Of a DNA stretch of 64,000 nucleotides, positions 32,849-41,443 are shown piece by piece. Made by a program: the position numbers and the translations under genes. The notes below the pieces were generated by a model. It had not been told where the DNA came from, ran no database searches, and saw nothing but the letters and a program-made list of their open reading frames with translations. Positions within the stretch are counted from its first letter, which is position 1. Each line of letters begins with the position of its first letter. Origin of the DNA: Candidatus Wolframiiraptor gerlachensis (GTDB taxonomy: Archaea > Thermoproteota > Nitrososphaeria_A > Caldarchaeales > Wolframiiraptoraceae); assembly GCA_021323375.2 (NCBI GenBank), contig JAJPCT020000017.1, positions 62,001-126,000 on the forward strand. The letters are read 5' to 3'.

Positions 32849-34501
32849 TCACCCGGCTAATTTCTTGCTCACATATGGGCCGTCCAGCTTATATCCATGC
32901 CGGTAATAATATCTCCTGACGCCGACGCCGCTTATCACGACGATCTTCCTCGAATCTAGCTCCTCGACGCCGATCCTCTCAGCCTCTCTCAGGAGCATCG
33001 ATCCGATTCCCGCATGCTGTGCAGATGAGCTCTCCGGCGGCCCGCCGACCGGGATCATCCTACCACATACATGGAGCTCCCTAACTATAACCGCCCTCTC
33101 GAGCTCGGGCCTCAGAACCTTACATGGAAGCCTTAACCTGATAAAGCCGAACAACACATCTTTCACGGGATCCTCATAAGAGATGAAGTGCTCGATGCCT
33201 CCTGACGCCTCATATCTTCTCACGATGATCCTGCCATCCTCCAGCCTCGCGCACACACCATCCCTGAGAAGCCTATGACCATATTCCCTACATCTTATGC
33301 ACCTGCACCTGAGACCCCTCATCCTCAGCTTCTCCTCAACAACCTCCCTCAGGTTTGGTATTCTATTGCCTGCGGCCGCAAGTCTTAATGGTATCTCGCG
33401 CTGTATCCTCTGAATCCTCACATAGGGTGGCGTGAGCTCGAGCCATCTCGCGAGAAGCTCTACGAGATCCTCATCGCTATATGGCTTGTAAAGGCCGCTT
33501 CTCCATAGATCATAGAGACGGGTGCCGGGCAGGACGAGGGTCGGATAGATCTTGACCTGATCAGGCCTAAACCTCGAGTCGCTCCAGATCCTCTCATACA
33601 TCTCGAGATCCTTCTCGATGCTTGATCCGGGGAGGTTTGGCATGAGATGGTAGCCGACCTTGAAGCCGAGATCCTTCAATATCTGCGTCGCCTCAACCAC
33701 ATCCTCGACACTATGCCCGCGGTTCACGATCTCGTATATCTCGTCATCTATCGCTTGGACGCCGAGCTCGACCCTAGTAACCCCGAGCTCGAGAAGCCTC
33801 TGAGCCTGTGGGAGCTTCGCCCAATCCGGCCTAGTCTCAACTGTTATCCCAGAGACGCGGATCGAGGGAGAATTCTCGGCCATCCTAAGGGCATCCTCAA
33901 GTGACTCGGATTCAGCGCCGTTGAAGGCGTCTAGGCACCTTTTAATGAACCACCTCTGATATCCTTGGGGGAGGGCTGTAAATGTCCCAGCTATTATTAT
34001 CAGTTCAACCTTATCAACCTCATGGCCCATCCGCTTGAGCCTTTCAACCTGCGTCCGCGCCTGGAGATATGGGTCGTAATCATGTAGCCTCGCGAGCTTA
34101 ACTGTCTCCTCCTCGCCCGTATGGCTCTTCGGAGCATTCTCCCCGCCTGGACAGTATATGCAGCCGCCATGAGGACAGGCCTTCATCGGGTTCATAATTG
34201 TTATCGTCGTGACGCCCGAGATCGTCTTCACAGGCTTCTTCATGAGAATTCTCCTAAGCTTCTCACGAAGATCCTCTGGAGCATTCTCCAAGATATCGAG
34301 GTTCGTAGGAACTCTACCGAGACCATACTCCCTGGCCACGATCCTCTTAGCCTTCTCAACGCTAATGCCCGACTCTAGGATAAGGAGTGCCGCAGCCCTA
34401 CACGCCTCCCTCAGCCTGCCCTCCTCAACGAGCATCCCAGAGATCTCTATCAATGCTGGGGTAAGCCTGCCTTTAAGCCTCATGTAGAGCTGGGGTATCA
34501 T
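32849..34501 (-). CDS. elp3: Elp3-like tRNA uridine(34) acetyltransferase/radical SAM enzyme
   Basis: 550 residues. The radical SAM motif is CPHGGCIYCPGG; later EIPLRLAAAGNRIPNLR and CRCIRCREYG (zinc), and a GNAT domain near 440-550 (HAGIGSMLLREAERI, VRRYYYRHGYKLDGPYVSK). Archaeal Elp3 alone makes cm5U34 in tRNA from acetyl-CoA and SAM. Length and motifs complete. Confidence 0.95.
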   Translation of the reverse strand: MIPQLYMRLKGRLTPALIEISGMLVEEGRLREACRAAALLILESGISVEKAKRIVAREYGLGRVPTNLDILENAPEDLREKLRRILMKKPVKTISGVTTITIMNPMKACPHGGCIYCPGGENAPKSHTGEEETVKLARLHDYDPYLQARTQVERLKRMGHEVDKVELIIIAGTFTALPQGYQRWFIKRCLDAFNGAESESLEDALRMAENSPSIRVSGITVETRPDWAKLPQAQRLLELGVTRVELGVQAIDDEIYEIVNRGHSVEDVVEATQILKDLGFKVGYHLMPNLPGSSIEKDLEMYERIWSDSRFRPDQVKIYPTLVLPGTRLYDLWRSGLYKPYSDEDLVELLARWLELTPPYVRIQRIQREIPLRLAAAGNRIPNLREVVEEKLRMRGLRCRCIRCREYGHRLLRDGVCARLEDGRIIVRRYEASGGIEHFISYEDPVKDVLFGFIRLRLPCKVLRPELERAVIVRELHVCGRMIPVGGPPESSSAQHAGIGSMLLREAERIGVEELDSRKIVVISGVGVRRYYYRHGYKLDGPYVSKKLAG

Positions 34502-34541
34502 TCCTAAAATATCCCGCTTAACATTCTTTCAGACCAGAGTA

Positions 34542-35651
34542 ATGCCGGAGATCTGGTTCAGATATGGTGGCACGGAGGTCTCGCTCGAGCTCCCGGATGA
34601 TCTAAGCTATAAGATGCTTGAGCCGAGGGAGCTTAAGCCTGATGAAAGGCTCTGGAGGGAGCTTGGCACGTTCGCGGATAATCTTGGGAGGGGTGCGGGG
34701 TCAAGGGGCTTTACAATCCTATATGATCATTCAGGCGACAAGATGTCCCTAGTAATCCTGAGACATCTAATCGAGTCGCTTGAACAATATTCTGATAGGA
34801 TCAGGGTTCTAGTATCCGGCTGGAGACTTGATCCATCCGAGGGGTGGGAGGATGCGAGGAGGGGGCTGAAGGAGTATGATGTAAGAGCCGAGATCATTAA
34901 CGTGAGGGGCCGTGAAATGGTGGAGCACTCCGGGATGAAGATCGTGGAAGATCTACTGGACAACTCTGTAAAGATCATCCTCACGGCCTCAGAACCCCAT
35001 GGATTGTTCGGTAAGGCATCGCTCCGAGAAGCCCTAGCATTTGGGGGGTTCGCGGAGATCGGCTTTTCCGAGGACTTACAAGCGGATATCTTGACGGTGT
35101 GGAGTCGGCTGATTGAGGAGCTGAGGCCCTGGGCCATCACCATGCTCAATGACCGCATCTACATGGGTGACGCGGAGGATGTCGCAAAGAGGGTCTATAA
35201 TGCAGGATGCGAGGAGGCTGTCAGCGATTTCGAGATAGTCTTGGCAGGCTGCGGTGGAAGGCCCCGGGACACATCGTTCCAGCTCATCGCCCACGTCATC
35301 GGGCTCCTGAGGGACACTGTGGTGGATGATGGGCTGATAGGACTGATAGCGGAGTGTAGCCGCGGCCTCGGATCAAAATCGTTCATGGAGGCTGTTCTCG
35401 GCGGTGGCGGGACCCCGCTCGACCGCGCCCTAGTGAGGATGATTCGGGAGACCTCCACTAGTAAGAAGATCGCCCTAGCAACAACCCTCCCAAGAAGCGT
35501 CATGAAAAAGCTCTTCGATATAAGATGCTTCGACACGCCGGAGGAGATGCTAACCTATGCTCTAAGGAGGTACACGAGAGGAGCGCGCATCCTGATATTG
35601 GAGAGACCACATGTCAAGCCTGTTAGAAGTAGTATGCAGGGACAAAGCTGA
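34542..35651 (+). CDS. LarA-like protein (lactate racemase/DUF2088 superfamily)
   Basis: 369 residues. The N-terminal half has FTILYDHSGDK in place of the LarA Asp-His region and TASEPHGLFGKAS, matching the EPH-x(3)-G block. The C-terminal half has IVLAGCGGRPRDTSFQLIAH and GLIGLIAECSRGLGSKSF, the LarA C-terminal signature. LarA binds a nickel pincer cofactor; several members isomerise 2-hydroxyacids. No larBCE genes are seen here, so activity and cofactor are uncertain. Ends within the convergent S2P gene (29-base overlap). Confidence 0.75.
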   Translation: MPEIWFRYGGTEVSLELPDDLSYKMLEPRELKPDERLWRELGTFADNLGRGAGSRGFTILYDHSGDKMSLVILRHLIESLEQYSDRIRVLVSGWRLDPSEGWEDARRGLKEYDVRAEIINVRGREMVEHSGMKIVEDLLDNSVKIILTASEPHGLFGKASLREALAFGGFAEIGFSEDLQADILTVWSRLIEELRPWAITMLNDRIYMGDAEDVAKRVYNAGCEEAVSDFEIVLAGCGGRPRDTSFQLIAHVIGLLRDTVVDDGLIGLIAECSRGLGSKSFMEAVLGGGGTPLDRALVRMIRETSTSKKIALATTLPRSVMKKLFDIRCFDTPEEMLTYALRRYTRGARILILERPHVKPVRSSMQGQS

Positions 35652-36726
35652 GGGCAATCACTATCAGAACTGCGGTGAATAGAAGCTTCCTCCCCCTCGA
35701 GAGGGGCGAGATATCGTCGAGAGGGGGTACATCGGGCGCCCGGGACATTAATAGGAGGAAGAGGATCGCAATGAAGAAGTACCCCATTATCGCTAGGAAC
35801 GCAAGTGATGCATAGCTGGCGATCCTATGCTGCCTCGGCGTGAGAAGGCTTCTGAAGATCTTGGAGCCATCCAGCTGCCAAATGGGTAGGAGGTTGAGAG
35901 CCGTGACCAAGAAGCCGAGCCACGCTGCAAAGCTGGCTGTCCCCGCCATGAGTGGAATCTTCCCAGGGACCGCGAACAGGAATATTATCAGATTCATCAT
36001 CAGAGGTGCTGGTAGGAAGCCTCCTCCCAGCCTCCTGATCTCATTGACTATCACTTCGTACTCGGCCTCTGTTAGCCAGATAGTCTGGGTCTTCACAACG
36101 AATAATGTTACCAAGACGCTGAGGATGAAGCTCATGAGGGGGCCGCTTATCCCGAGATCAAACATGTCATCCCTGTTGATTATCGGCTCCTTCTGGAAGA
36201 TTACGGCGCCGAATGTCGGTAGCATGCCGGGTATCCCTGGGATGAAGTATGGGAGCGTGGCCTCCATCCCACTCTTCTTAGCTGATATGAGGTGGCCAAG
36301 CTCATGCAGCCCTATAATTAGTATTAGGAAAACCGTGAAGAGGGATGCATCGAGGAATTTATCGAGGAGGCTTCTTTCGCCGAATATGATCTCGTAGCCC
36401 GGGGATGACGCCCTGATGAAGCCGTCGGCGAGGATTACCGCCAGCGTGGCGATGAACAGGATTAGCGGGAGGTTTCTATACCGCATCCAGCCCAATGCCG
36501 GCTCATAATACTTGAATATTCTTATCGTGATCCTGCCATTTTGCAGTCGAGCCGCCGGGACATAGCCGAGCCTCTTCAGATCCTTATAAAGTCCCCGGAA
36601 CCTTTCCTTGATATCCCTCTCTGCGACTAGGAATGTGAGGAAGCCGGCCTCATAAAATATATCCTCAATTGTGAAGTGCTCGGAGACGATCTTCTTTATC
36701 TCCTCTAGCTCGCCATAATACTCCAA
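35623..36726 (-). CDS. Site-2 protease family metallopeptidase (M50)
   Basis: 367 residues with about seven membrane segments. The zinc motif HELGH is at 141-145 and the third ligand lies in NLLPIWQLDG. A soluble N-terminal domain of about 80 residues precedes the membrane part. S2P enzymes cut membrane-tethered regulators within the bilayer; the membrane-bound wHTH protein at 29.6-30.0 kb is a possible type of target, but that is only a thought. Confidence 0.88.
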   Translation of the reverse strand: MEYYGELEEIKKIVSEHFTIEDIFYEAGFLTFLVAERDIKERFRGLYKDLKRLGYVPAARLQNGRITIRIFKYYEPALGWMRYRNLPLILFIATLAVILADGFIRASSPGYEIIFGERSLLDKFLDASLFTVFLILIIGLHELGHLISAKKSGMEATLPYFIPGIPGMLPTFGAVIFQKEPIINRDDMFDLGISGPLMSFILSVLVTLFVVKTQTIWLTEAEYEVIVNEIRRLGGGFLPAPLMMNLIIFLFAVPGKIPLMAGTASFAAWLGFLVTALNLLPIWQLDGSKIFRSLLTPRQHRIASYASLAFLAIMGYFFIAILFLLLMSRAPDVPPLDDISPLSRGRKLLFTAVLIVIALSFVPAYYF

Positions 36727-36822
36727 GACTGCTCTCGTCCGAAGATCCTGATAGGCGATTTTAATAGTTTCCGAGCTCTCAGGCGGCCGAAGAAATATAT
36801 TCGGAGAGTATCCACTCTTGTC

Positions 36823-37371
36823 ATGGCGTTCAGCGATAGGGTTTGTAGGTATTTTGAGAGACCTGGGTCCGCGAATACCGAGGCAGTTATAGAGGCTGTT
36901 TCTAGGAGGCTTGAGGAGGGGGATGTTCGGAGTGTTGTCGTCGCGAGCACCTCAGGCAGGACCGGGCTCAAGTTCGCCGAGAAGCTCCATGAAAAGGCGC
37001 GGATCATAGTTGTCTCATACGAGAAGATCCCGCCCAAGATCAGGGAGGACATAACAAGCCTTGGGGGGGTTGTCGTGGATAATGTGGGCCTCCCCCTGCA
37101 CAGACGCGGAATGGACAAGATAAGGAATACCTTCTATGTGCTGGGTCAGGGGTTTAAGGTTGCCGTCGAGGTGATCTTGATAGCTGTTGATGAGGGGGTT
37201 CTGAAGATGGGCCAGGTGGTTATAGGCGTGGGGGGAACAGCCCACGGAGCGGACACCGCGATAGTCGCTAAAGCATCATCCTCGAGGGAGATGCTCGGCT
37301 CAGAGATCAGGCGTAGGCTCGAGGTCAGGGAGATAATAGCTATGCCGGTAAGGAAGAAGTGGTGGGAGTAA
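36823..37371 (+). CDS. Stand-alone pyruvate kinase C-terminal-domain protein
   Basis: 182 residues with the PK_C alpha/beta fold (VVVASTSGRTGLKFAEKL, IIVVSYE, GVVVDNVGLPLHRRGMD). Such free-standing domains are common in archaea; the catalytic barrel is absent, so it is not a pyruvate kinase. Overlaps the next gene's upstream region. Confidence 0.8.
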   Translation: MAFSDRVCRYFERPGSANTEAVIEAVSRRLEEGDVRSVVVASTSGRTGLKFAEKLHEKARIIVVSYEKIPPKIREDITSLGGVVVDNVGLPLHRRGMDKIRNTFYVLGQGFKVAVEVILIAVDEGVLKMGQVVIGVGGTAHGADTAIVAKASSSREMLGSEIRRRLEVREIIAMPVRKKWWE

Positions 37372-37427
37372 GGGAGAGGATAAAAGGGACTACATCTTAC
37401 TCATTAATCTTAGAGGCAGGCTGGGGC

Positions 37428-37928
37428 ATGGTGATTGATGATAAGGGGCAGATTGTGCAGATTAGACAAGCTTCTCCAGCTGATCTACTTCGTGTGATGA
37501 TGATAAACAGGATATGCCTGCCCGAGAACTATACCTACTCCTTCTTCGACTCCATCCTCCAGAGTTACCCTAAGACCTTCTTGGTGGCGGAGGTTAACGG
37601 GGATGTCGTCGGCTATGTGATGTGTAGAGTTGAACACGGCCTCTCAAAGCTCGATAGGCTAAGCATGAAAAGGCTAGGCCACATAATCTCCATAGCCGTC
37701 CTCCCCGATTACAGGAGGATGGGGATCGCGACCATGCTATTATCCAAGGCGCTGGAGATACTCAGGGATGAATACAAGTGCTCGGAAGCATTCCTCGAGG
37801 TTAGAGTCTCAAATCACCCGGCCATCTCCCTCTATCATAAGCTCGGATTCGAGATAGTCAAGATTTCGAAGGGATACTATATTGATGGGGAGGATGCCTA
37901 CGTGATGGCGCGTGTGCTCACTAAGTAG
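37428..37928 (+). CDS. ard1: N-terminal protein acetyltransferase Ard1/RimI
   Basis: 166 residues from ATG 37428. GNAT motif A is RRMGIATMLLSKAL, with INRICLPENYTYSFF early and LEVRVSNHPAISLYHKLGF and YYIDGEDAYVMAR late, a close match in order to the Sulfolobus Ard1/NAT. It acetylates protein N-termini. The in-frame upstream start at 37359 would add 23 residues not seen in the family. Confidence 0.9.
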   Translation: MVIDDKGQIVQIRQASPADLLRVMMINRICLPENYTYSFFDSILQSYPKTFLVAEVNGDVVGYVMCRVEHGLSKLDRLSMKRLGHIISIAVLPDYRRMGIATMLLSKALEILRDEYKCSEAFLEVRVSNHPAISLYHKLGFEIVKISKGYYIDGEDAYVMARVLTK

Positions 37929-38021
37929 TCTGACTTGAGAAGAGCTTTTACAACTTTTACTTTCTACTTTCCTTATCTCCCTCCAAAATGCTTTTAATAT
38001 TCCCCTTTTACCTCAGCTGTC

Positions 38022-38480
38022 TCAAAGTAGTATTCTTTTAATGTTTCTTCTGCGATCTCCAAGATAATGCATCTCCACCTTACTCTTGCCATGTATATCT
38101 TGTTCTGACGAATCCATGAGATAGATGTTCTCCTCCGATATGGCCAGTATCCTGAACTCCATCCTCTCCATCCTCTTTAATCCGTCCGCGATCTCCTTGC
38201 TCAATCTTGTTGTCTCCCCGCTATCAAGCCCATTTCCAGAACCGTTTTCTATACTCCTCACATATCACCTGAACAATCTTTCCATCCACTATGACTGCGT
38301 ATCCCTTAAGCCTCTTTGTAAGGGCTATAAGCCCTCCACACAAATCATAGGCTCCCTCATACTTCTCAATATGCAGAACCTCCTTGAGCCTGCCCTTCCT
38401 ATCAACCGTTGTAACTGTAAGGGGGCTTGAGGCGAGCTCCTGAGCCTGAGGTTCAATTTCTCAGGAGGCTTCATTTTCGG
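38022..38480 (-). pseudogene. Decayed unrecognised gene
   Basis: Two coding-like pieces in different frames. One (about 38232-38450, minus) reads LTVTTVDRKGRLKEVLHIEKYEG...GYAVIVDGKIVQVI and ends WKWA-TGA. It lacks a start, but MKPPEK in another frame sits just upstream. The other, from 38261, has LSKEIADGLKRMERMEFRILAISEENIYLMD. Together they look like one protein of about 150 residues broken by frame shifts. Family unknown. It flanks the TnpB element. Confidence 0.35.
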
Positions 38481-38534
38481 GATGGTCCTTAATGAATAAA
38501 AGAGTGTCTCTATCAGGGATATGTGGGGATGTGA

Positions 38535-38645
38535 TTGCTTGGGGTTCTAGCTAGATTGTTTGTCCTCGAGAATCTTGCCAGGATTAATAATTTCGCCAAT
38601 ACATTTGGGAGAGATGTCGGAGAATCCACGATGAGGGCGCTATGA
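38535..38645 (+). CDS. Small leader ORF before tnpB
   Basis: 36 codons from TTG 38535 with a TGA overlapping the ATG at 38642 (ATGA). The core FVLENLARINNFANTFG matches the leader ORF of the IS110-type remnant at 25556-25693 in residue order and in the ATGA overlap. The upstream frame has an immediate TGA. Unknown function. Confidence 0.4.
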   Translation: MLGVLARLFVLENLARINNFANTFGRDVGESTMRAL

Positions 38646-39946
38646 AACGGGCTCAAGAGCCTGCTGGGGATGGCTGGAGGATGAGGAGGACGTGTGTGGT
38701 GGAGTTAATAGTTGATGAGGGGGCTGAGAGGAGGCTGAGGCAATTATGCGAACTTTCGTCGAAGTTATGGGATGAGGTTAATTATGCTAGGCTGAGGATG
38801 TTCCTTGAGAGAAAGTATGTCGACTTTAAAGGAACGTATAAGGAGTTCTATGAGAAGTATAGGCCGGTAATCGGTTCGGCTACGGTTCAACAAGTGTTAA
38901 ACAGGAACAATGATATATGGAGAGGCTTTTTCAGGCTTCTAAGATTGAAGAAGAAGGGAAAGCTATCACCATCCATAACTGGTGCTAGTCCGCCGGGATC
39001 TAAGAAGAGGAATAAACCTAGGATGTTATGGGCTGTTTTAAGGAAGGACCAATACAAGATAGACAGTGACAGGATTATCCTCATGGGTCTCGGTGCGATC
39101 GGCTGGATAGAAGTGGGCTACAAGGGCTTGATACGTTTGAGGAGTGAGCGAGGAGAGCTTAGGATATGCTATGATGTCGATAGGGGAAATGGTATGCCCA
39201 CATATCGCTCGAGGTCTCCGAGAAGGCTGTTAGGGAAGGATGGAAACCGGTGCCGCAACAGCCGAAGGGTAATCTAGTCGCAGGTATGGATATTAGGAAT
39301 AAACAATTTAATGGCAATCTACGTCGAAAATGGTTTAAGGAAGCTCATTAATGGTAGGCCGTTGAAGGCGATCTCGCATTACTGGAGGATGAGGATAGCC
39401 GAGTATCAGTCAATGTTGAATGGGTATGGCTTGAAGACCTCCAAAAGGCTTAGGCTGATGTACTCAAAATGGAGGAGGCAGGCAAGAGATTATATAGATT
39501 ATATAAATGCTAAGGTGAGGCAGGCTGTAGAGTGGCTCTATGATATCGGAGTTTCTACGATTAAAGTCGGCTACCGAGGAACATCATACATGAGAACGGT
39601 AACTTCGAGAATGTCCGAGTCTGGCATTATGGATACCTCCTACGGAGAATCATCGATAGTCGCAGAAGAATATGGAATAAAGGCGATCCTCGTTAACGAT
39701 GCGGACACGTCGTCAAAATGTCCAATACATGGAGATGGTGATGGGTGCGGCGCTAGGATTAGTAGGGGGCTATTCAGGTGCACGAGGCTAAACAAGGTCT
39801 TCAACGCAGACCTTGCAGCGGCATATAGTAAACTGATGACGCCGATAACCCCGAGCCCCGAAAGGGGTAGGGGTAATGGGCCGGAGACCTGGCCCGGGAT
39901 TAAACCCTCGAAAAGAGGTGATGTAATCCCAAACCTTCTCACCTAA
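38642..39946 (+). pseudogene. tnpB: TnpB (IS605/IS1341-type) RNA-guided nuclease, frame-broken
   Basis: The N-terminal domain (RRTCVVELIVDEG...LSSKLWDEVNYARLR) and the C-terminal part (HYWRMRIAEYQS, zinc-finger Cys pair CPIHG...CG...C, NADLAAAYSK, TPSPERGRGNG tail) are typical of thermophilic archaeal TnpB. Between them the frame shifts: one G seems missing in the G-run near 39184, restoring GKWYAHISLEVSEKAV, and one extra A near 39294 restores GMDIGINNLMAIYVENG with the first catalytic Asp. In the first frame it stops at TAG 39275-39277. No tnpA is found. Confidence 0.85.
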
Positions 39947-39972
39947 GGGGTAAATTCCCTTAGGTGAGAAGG
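39934..39972 (+). repeat. 16-bp perfect inverted repeat at tnpB 3' end (element right end / omega-RNA)
   Basis: Arms 39934-39949 and 39957-39972 are exact reverse complements with a 7-base loop; the tnpB TAA lies in the left arm. GC-rich hairpins (CCCCGAAAGGGG near 39854) precede it within the tnpB tail. In IS605-type elements the reRNA/omega-RNA overlaps the end of tnpB and ends at the right boundary, so this hairpin is a candidate for it. Confidence 0.6.
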
Positions 39973-40351
39973 AGGTCTTGTGATGGCGAGAAGGCTCCAA
40001 TGTCCACAGAACTATCCCATAGTGTGAGCAGCTCTATAGTAAAAGCTGGAAAAACCGATTGTGAAAACATTAGATCCCAAATTAAGAAGTTCTCCAACTC
40101 AGAAAAATTCCACCGGTTATAAGGGCTTAATGGCACCCCAACCCTCATAACCCCCACATTTTCATTTTCATTAAGCCTCATTGGGAATTATACCGGAGAA
40201 CCTTTTTATCGTGATATTTGGAGAAAAACGAATTTAAAAAACTAGATTGAGCTCTATTAAGAAAGAATGAGGCACCATGATTTGTGGGGGTTTGAGGGAA
40301 AGCTTCTCTTGTTATGGTTAAAGATTTTTCGTCTCTTTTAGGAACTTAATT
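39973..40351. other. Gene-free spacer after the TnpB element
   Basis: About 380 AT-rich bases with no convincing frame on either strand. TTTAAAAAACTAG near 40232 is TATA-like, but no gene follows. Target DNA next to the element's right end would start here. Confidence 0.3.
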
Positions 40352-40660
40352 TTATGGAAATAATCCTCCGGTCTTCACTTTTATAAGGAGCACACTTACT
40401 TCATTCGGCTCGGCCGAGATCTCATCGCTGAACCTGATCCTCCCCGTTATCCTATTGAAGTGCGCAAACTTCTCCCTAGGAACCTTGTCAAGCCTAGTAA
40501 AGTAGATCACGGGCGCTAGGGAGGCTATGGGCATTAGAAACGTGAACGCTATCTTGCGCTCCTCATCCACATTGATCATCGAGACATGTAATGTGGAGGC
40601 AACGCGTATAAGCTCCTCTATTCCCAACACCTCTATACGGAGCGGCTCAGCCTCGCTCAT
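40352..40660 (-). CDS. Conserved hypothetical protein
   Basis: 102 residues with alternating strands and helices (RIEVLGIEELIRVASTLHVSM, KIAFTFLMPIA, VSVLLIKVKTGG). No membrane segment is certain. Not recognised; clean start and good coding pattern. It lies 23 bases downstream of the NDP-sugar transferase gene on the same strand. Confidence 0.6.
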   Translation of the reverse strand: MSEAEPLRIEVLGIEELIRVASTLHVSMINVDEERKIAFTFLMPIASLAPVIYFTRLDKVPREKFAHFNRITGRIRFSDEISAEPNEVSVLLIKVKTGGLFP

Positions 40661-40683
40661 CGAGGATTATTGGCTCTAGGCCC

Positions 40684-41391
40684 CTAATATCCCTTAAAGA
40701 TGCTAAGGTTTGGAATTATCTTCGAGGCCTCCTCAAGGTCCTTATGACTATCTATGCTGAGCCACGTGCAGTTATCATAGGGATAGGCTCTCAGCAGGCC
40801 CCGCTCCGCTAAAACGGGCAGGGTGATCCTCTCCATATTCCCCTCGTCTGGCAAATAATCGAAAATCGCGGGTCTCATAGCATAGATCCCGGCATTAATC
40901 CAGTAATCTCTTATCCTCGGCTTCTCAGCGAAATGGATTATTCTCCATGTGTCATGATCAAACTGTACTATACCATATGGTGATGGAAGGGGTATTAGAG
41001 CGATAACGGCGATGTAGCCATCAATAAGTGCATCAACGAGCTTAAGCGGGTTTAGATCGGTCAGCACATCGCCATTAACCAGCAGGAAAAGATCCTCATC
41101 CTCGAGAAGGCGCCGCGCATTCTTTAATGCGCCGCCCGTCCCCAAAGGCCTCTCCTCAAACGCGTACTCGATCTTAACGCCGTATCTCGATCCATCTCCA
41201 AGCCTCTCCACGATCCTCTCCTTCAGATAGCCAGCGCATACCACTATCTCACTAATACCGTGGTGCTTCAACCAGCTTATCTGCCATTCAATTATCCCCT
41301 TATCACCGATTGACAGGAGGGGCTTTGGGATGGTCTCGGTAAGGGGTCTGAGCCTCTTACCATACCCCCCGGCAAGGATCGCAGCTCTCAT
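40684..41391 (-). CDS. NDP-sugar pyrophosphorylase family nucleotidyltransferase
   Basis: 235 residues. The signature LAGGYGKRLRPLTETIPKPLL opens the protein, with VCAGYLKE, GTGGALKNA, LVNGDVLTDL and WINAGIYAM typical of glucose-1-phosphate thymidylyltransferase or mannose-1-phosphate guanylyltransferase types. The C-terminal beta-helix of longer forms is missing. Makes an activated sugar, probably for surface glycans. Confidence 0.88.
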   Translation of the reverse strand: MRAAILAGGYGKRLRPLTETIPKPLLSIGDKGIIEWQISWLKHHGISEIVVCAGYLKERIVERLGDGSRYGVKIEYAFEERPLGTGGALKNARRLLEDEDLFLLVNGDVLTDLNPLKLVDALIDGYIAVIALIPLPSPYGIVQFDHDTWRIIHFAEKPRIRDYWINAGIYAMRPAIFDYLPDEGNMERITLPVLAERGLLRAYPYDNCTWLSIDSHKDLEEASKIIPNLSIFKGY

Positions 41392-41443
41392 TCAATTAAT
41401 TCTTTCATTATAACCGCACTATAATTGTTGCGAATGCATATGT

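Noticed and set aside
39960-40181. Minus-strand 73-codon ORF after the TnpB element
   Set aside because: Starts within the TnpB right-end hairpin and shows no protein-like pattern.
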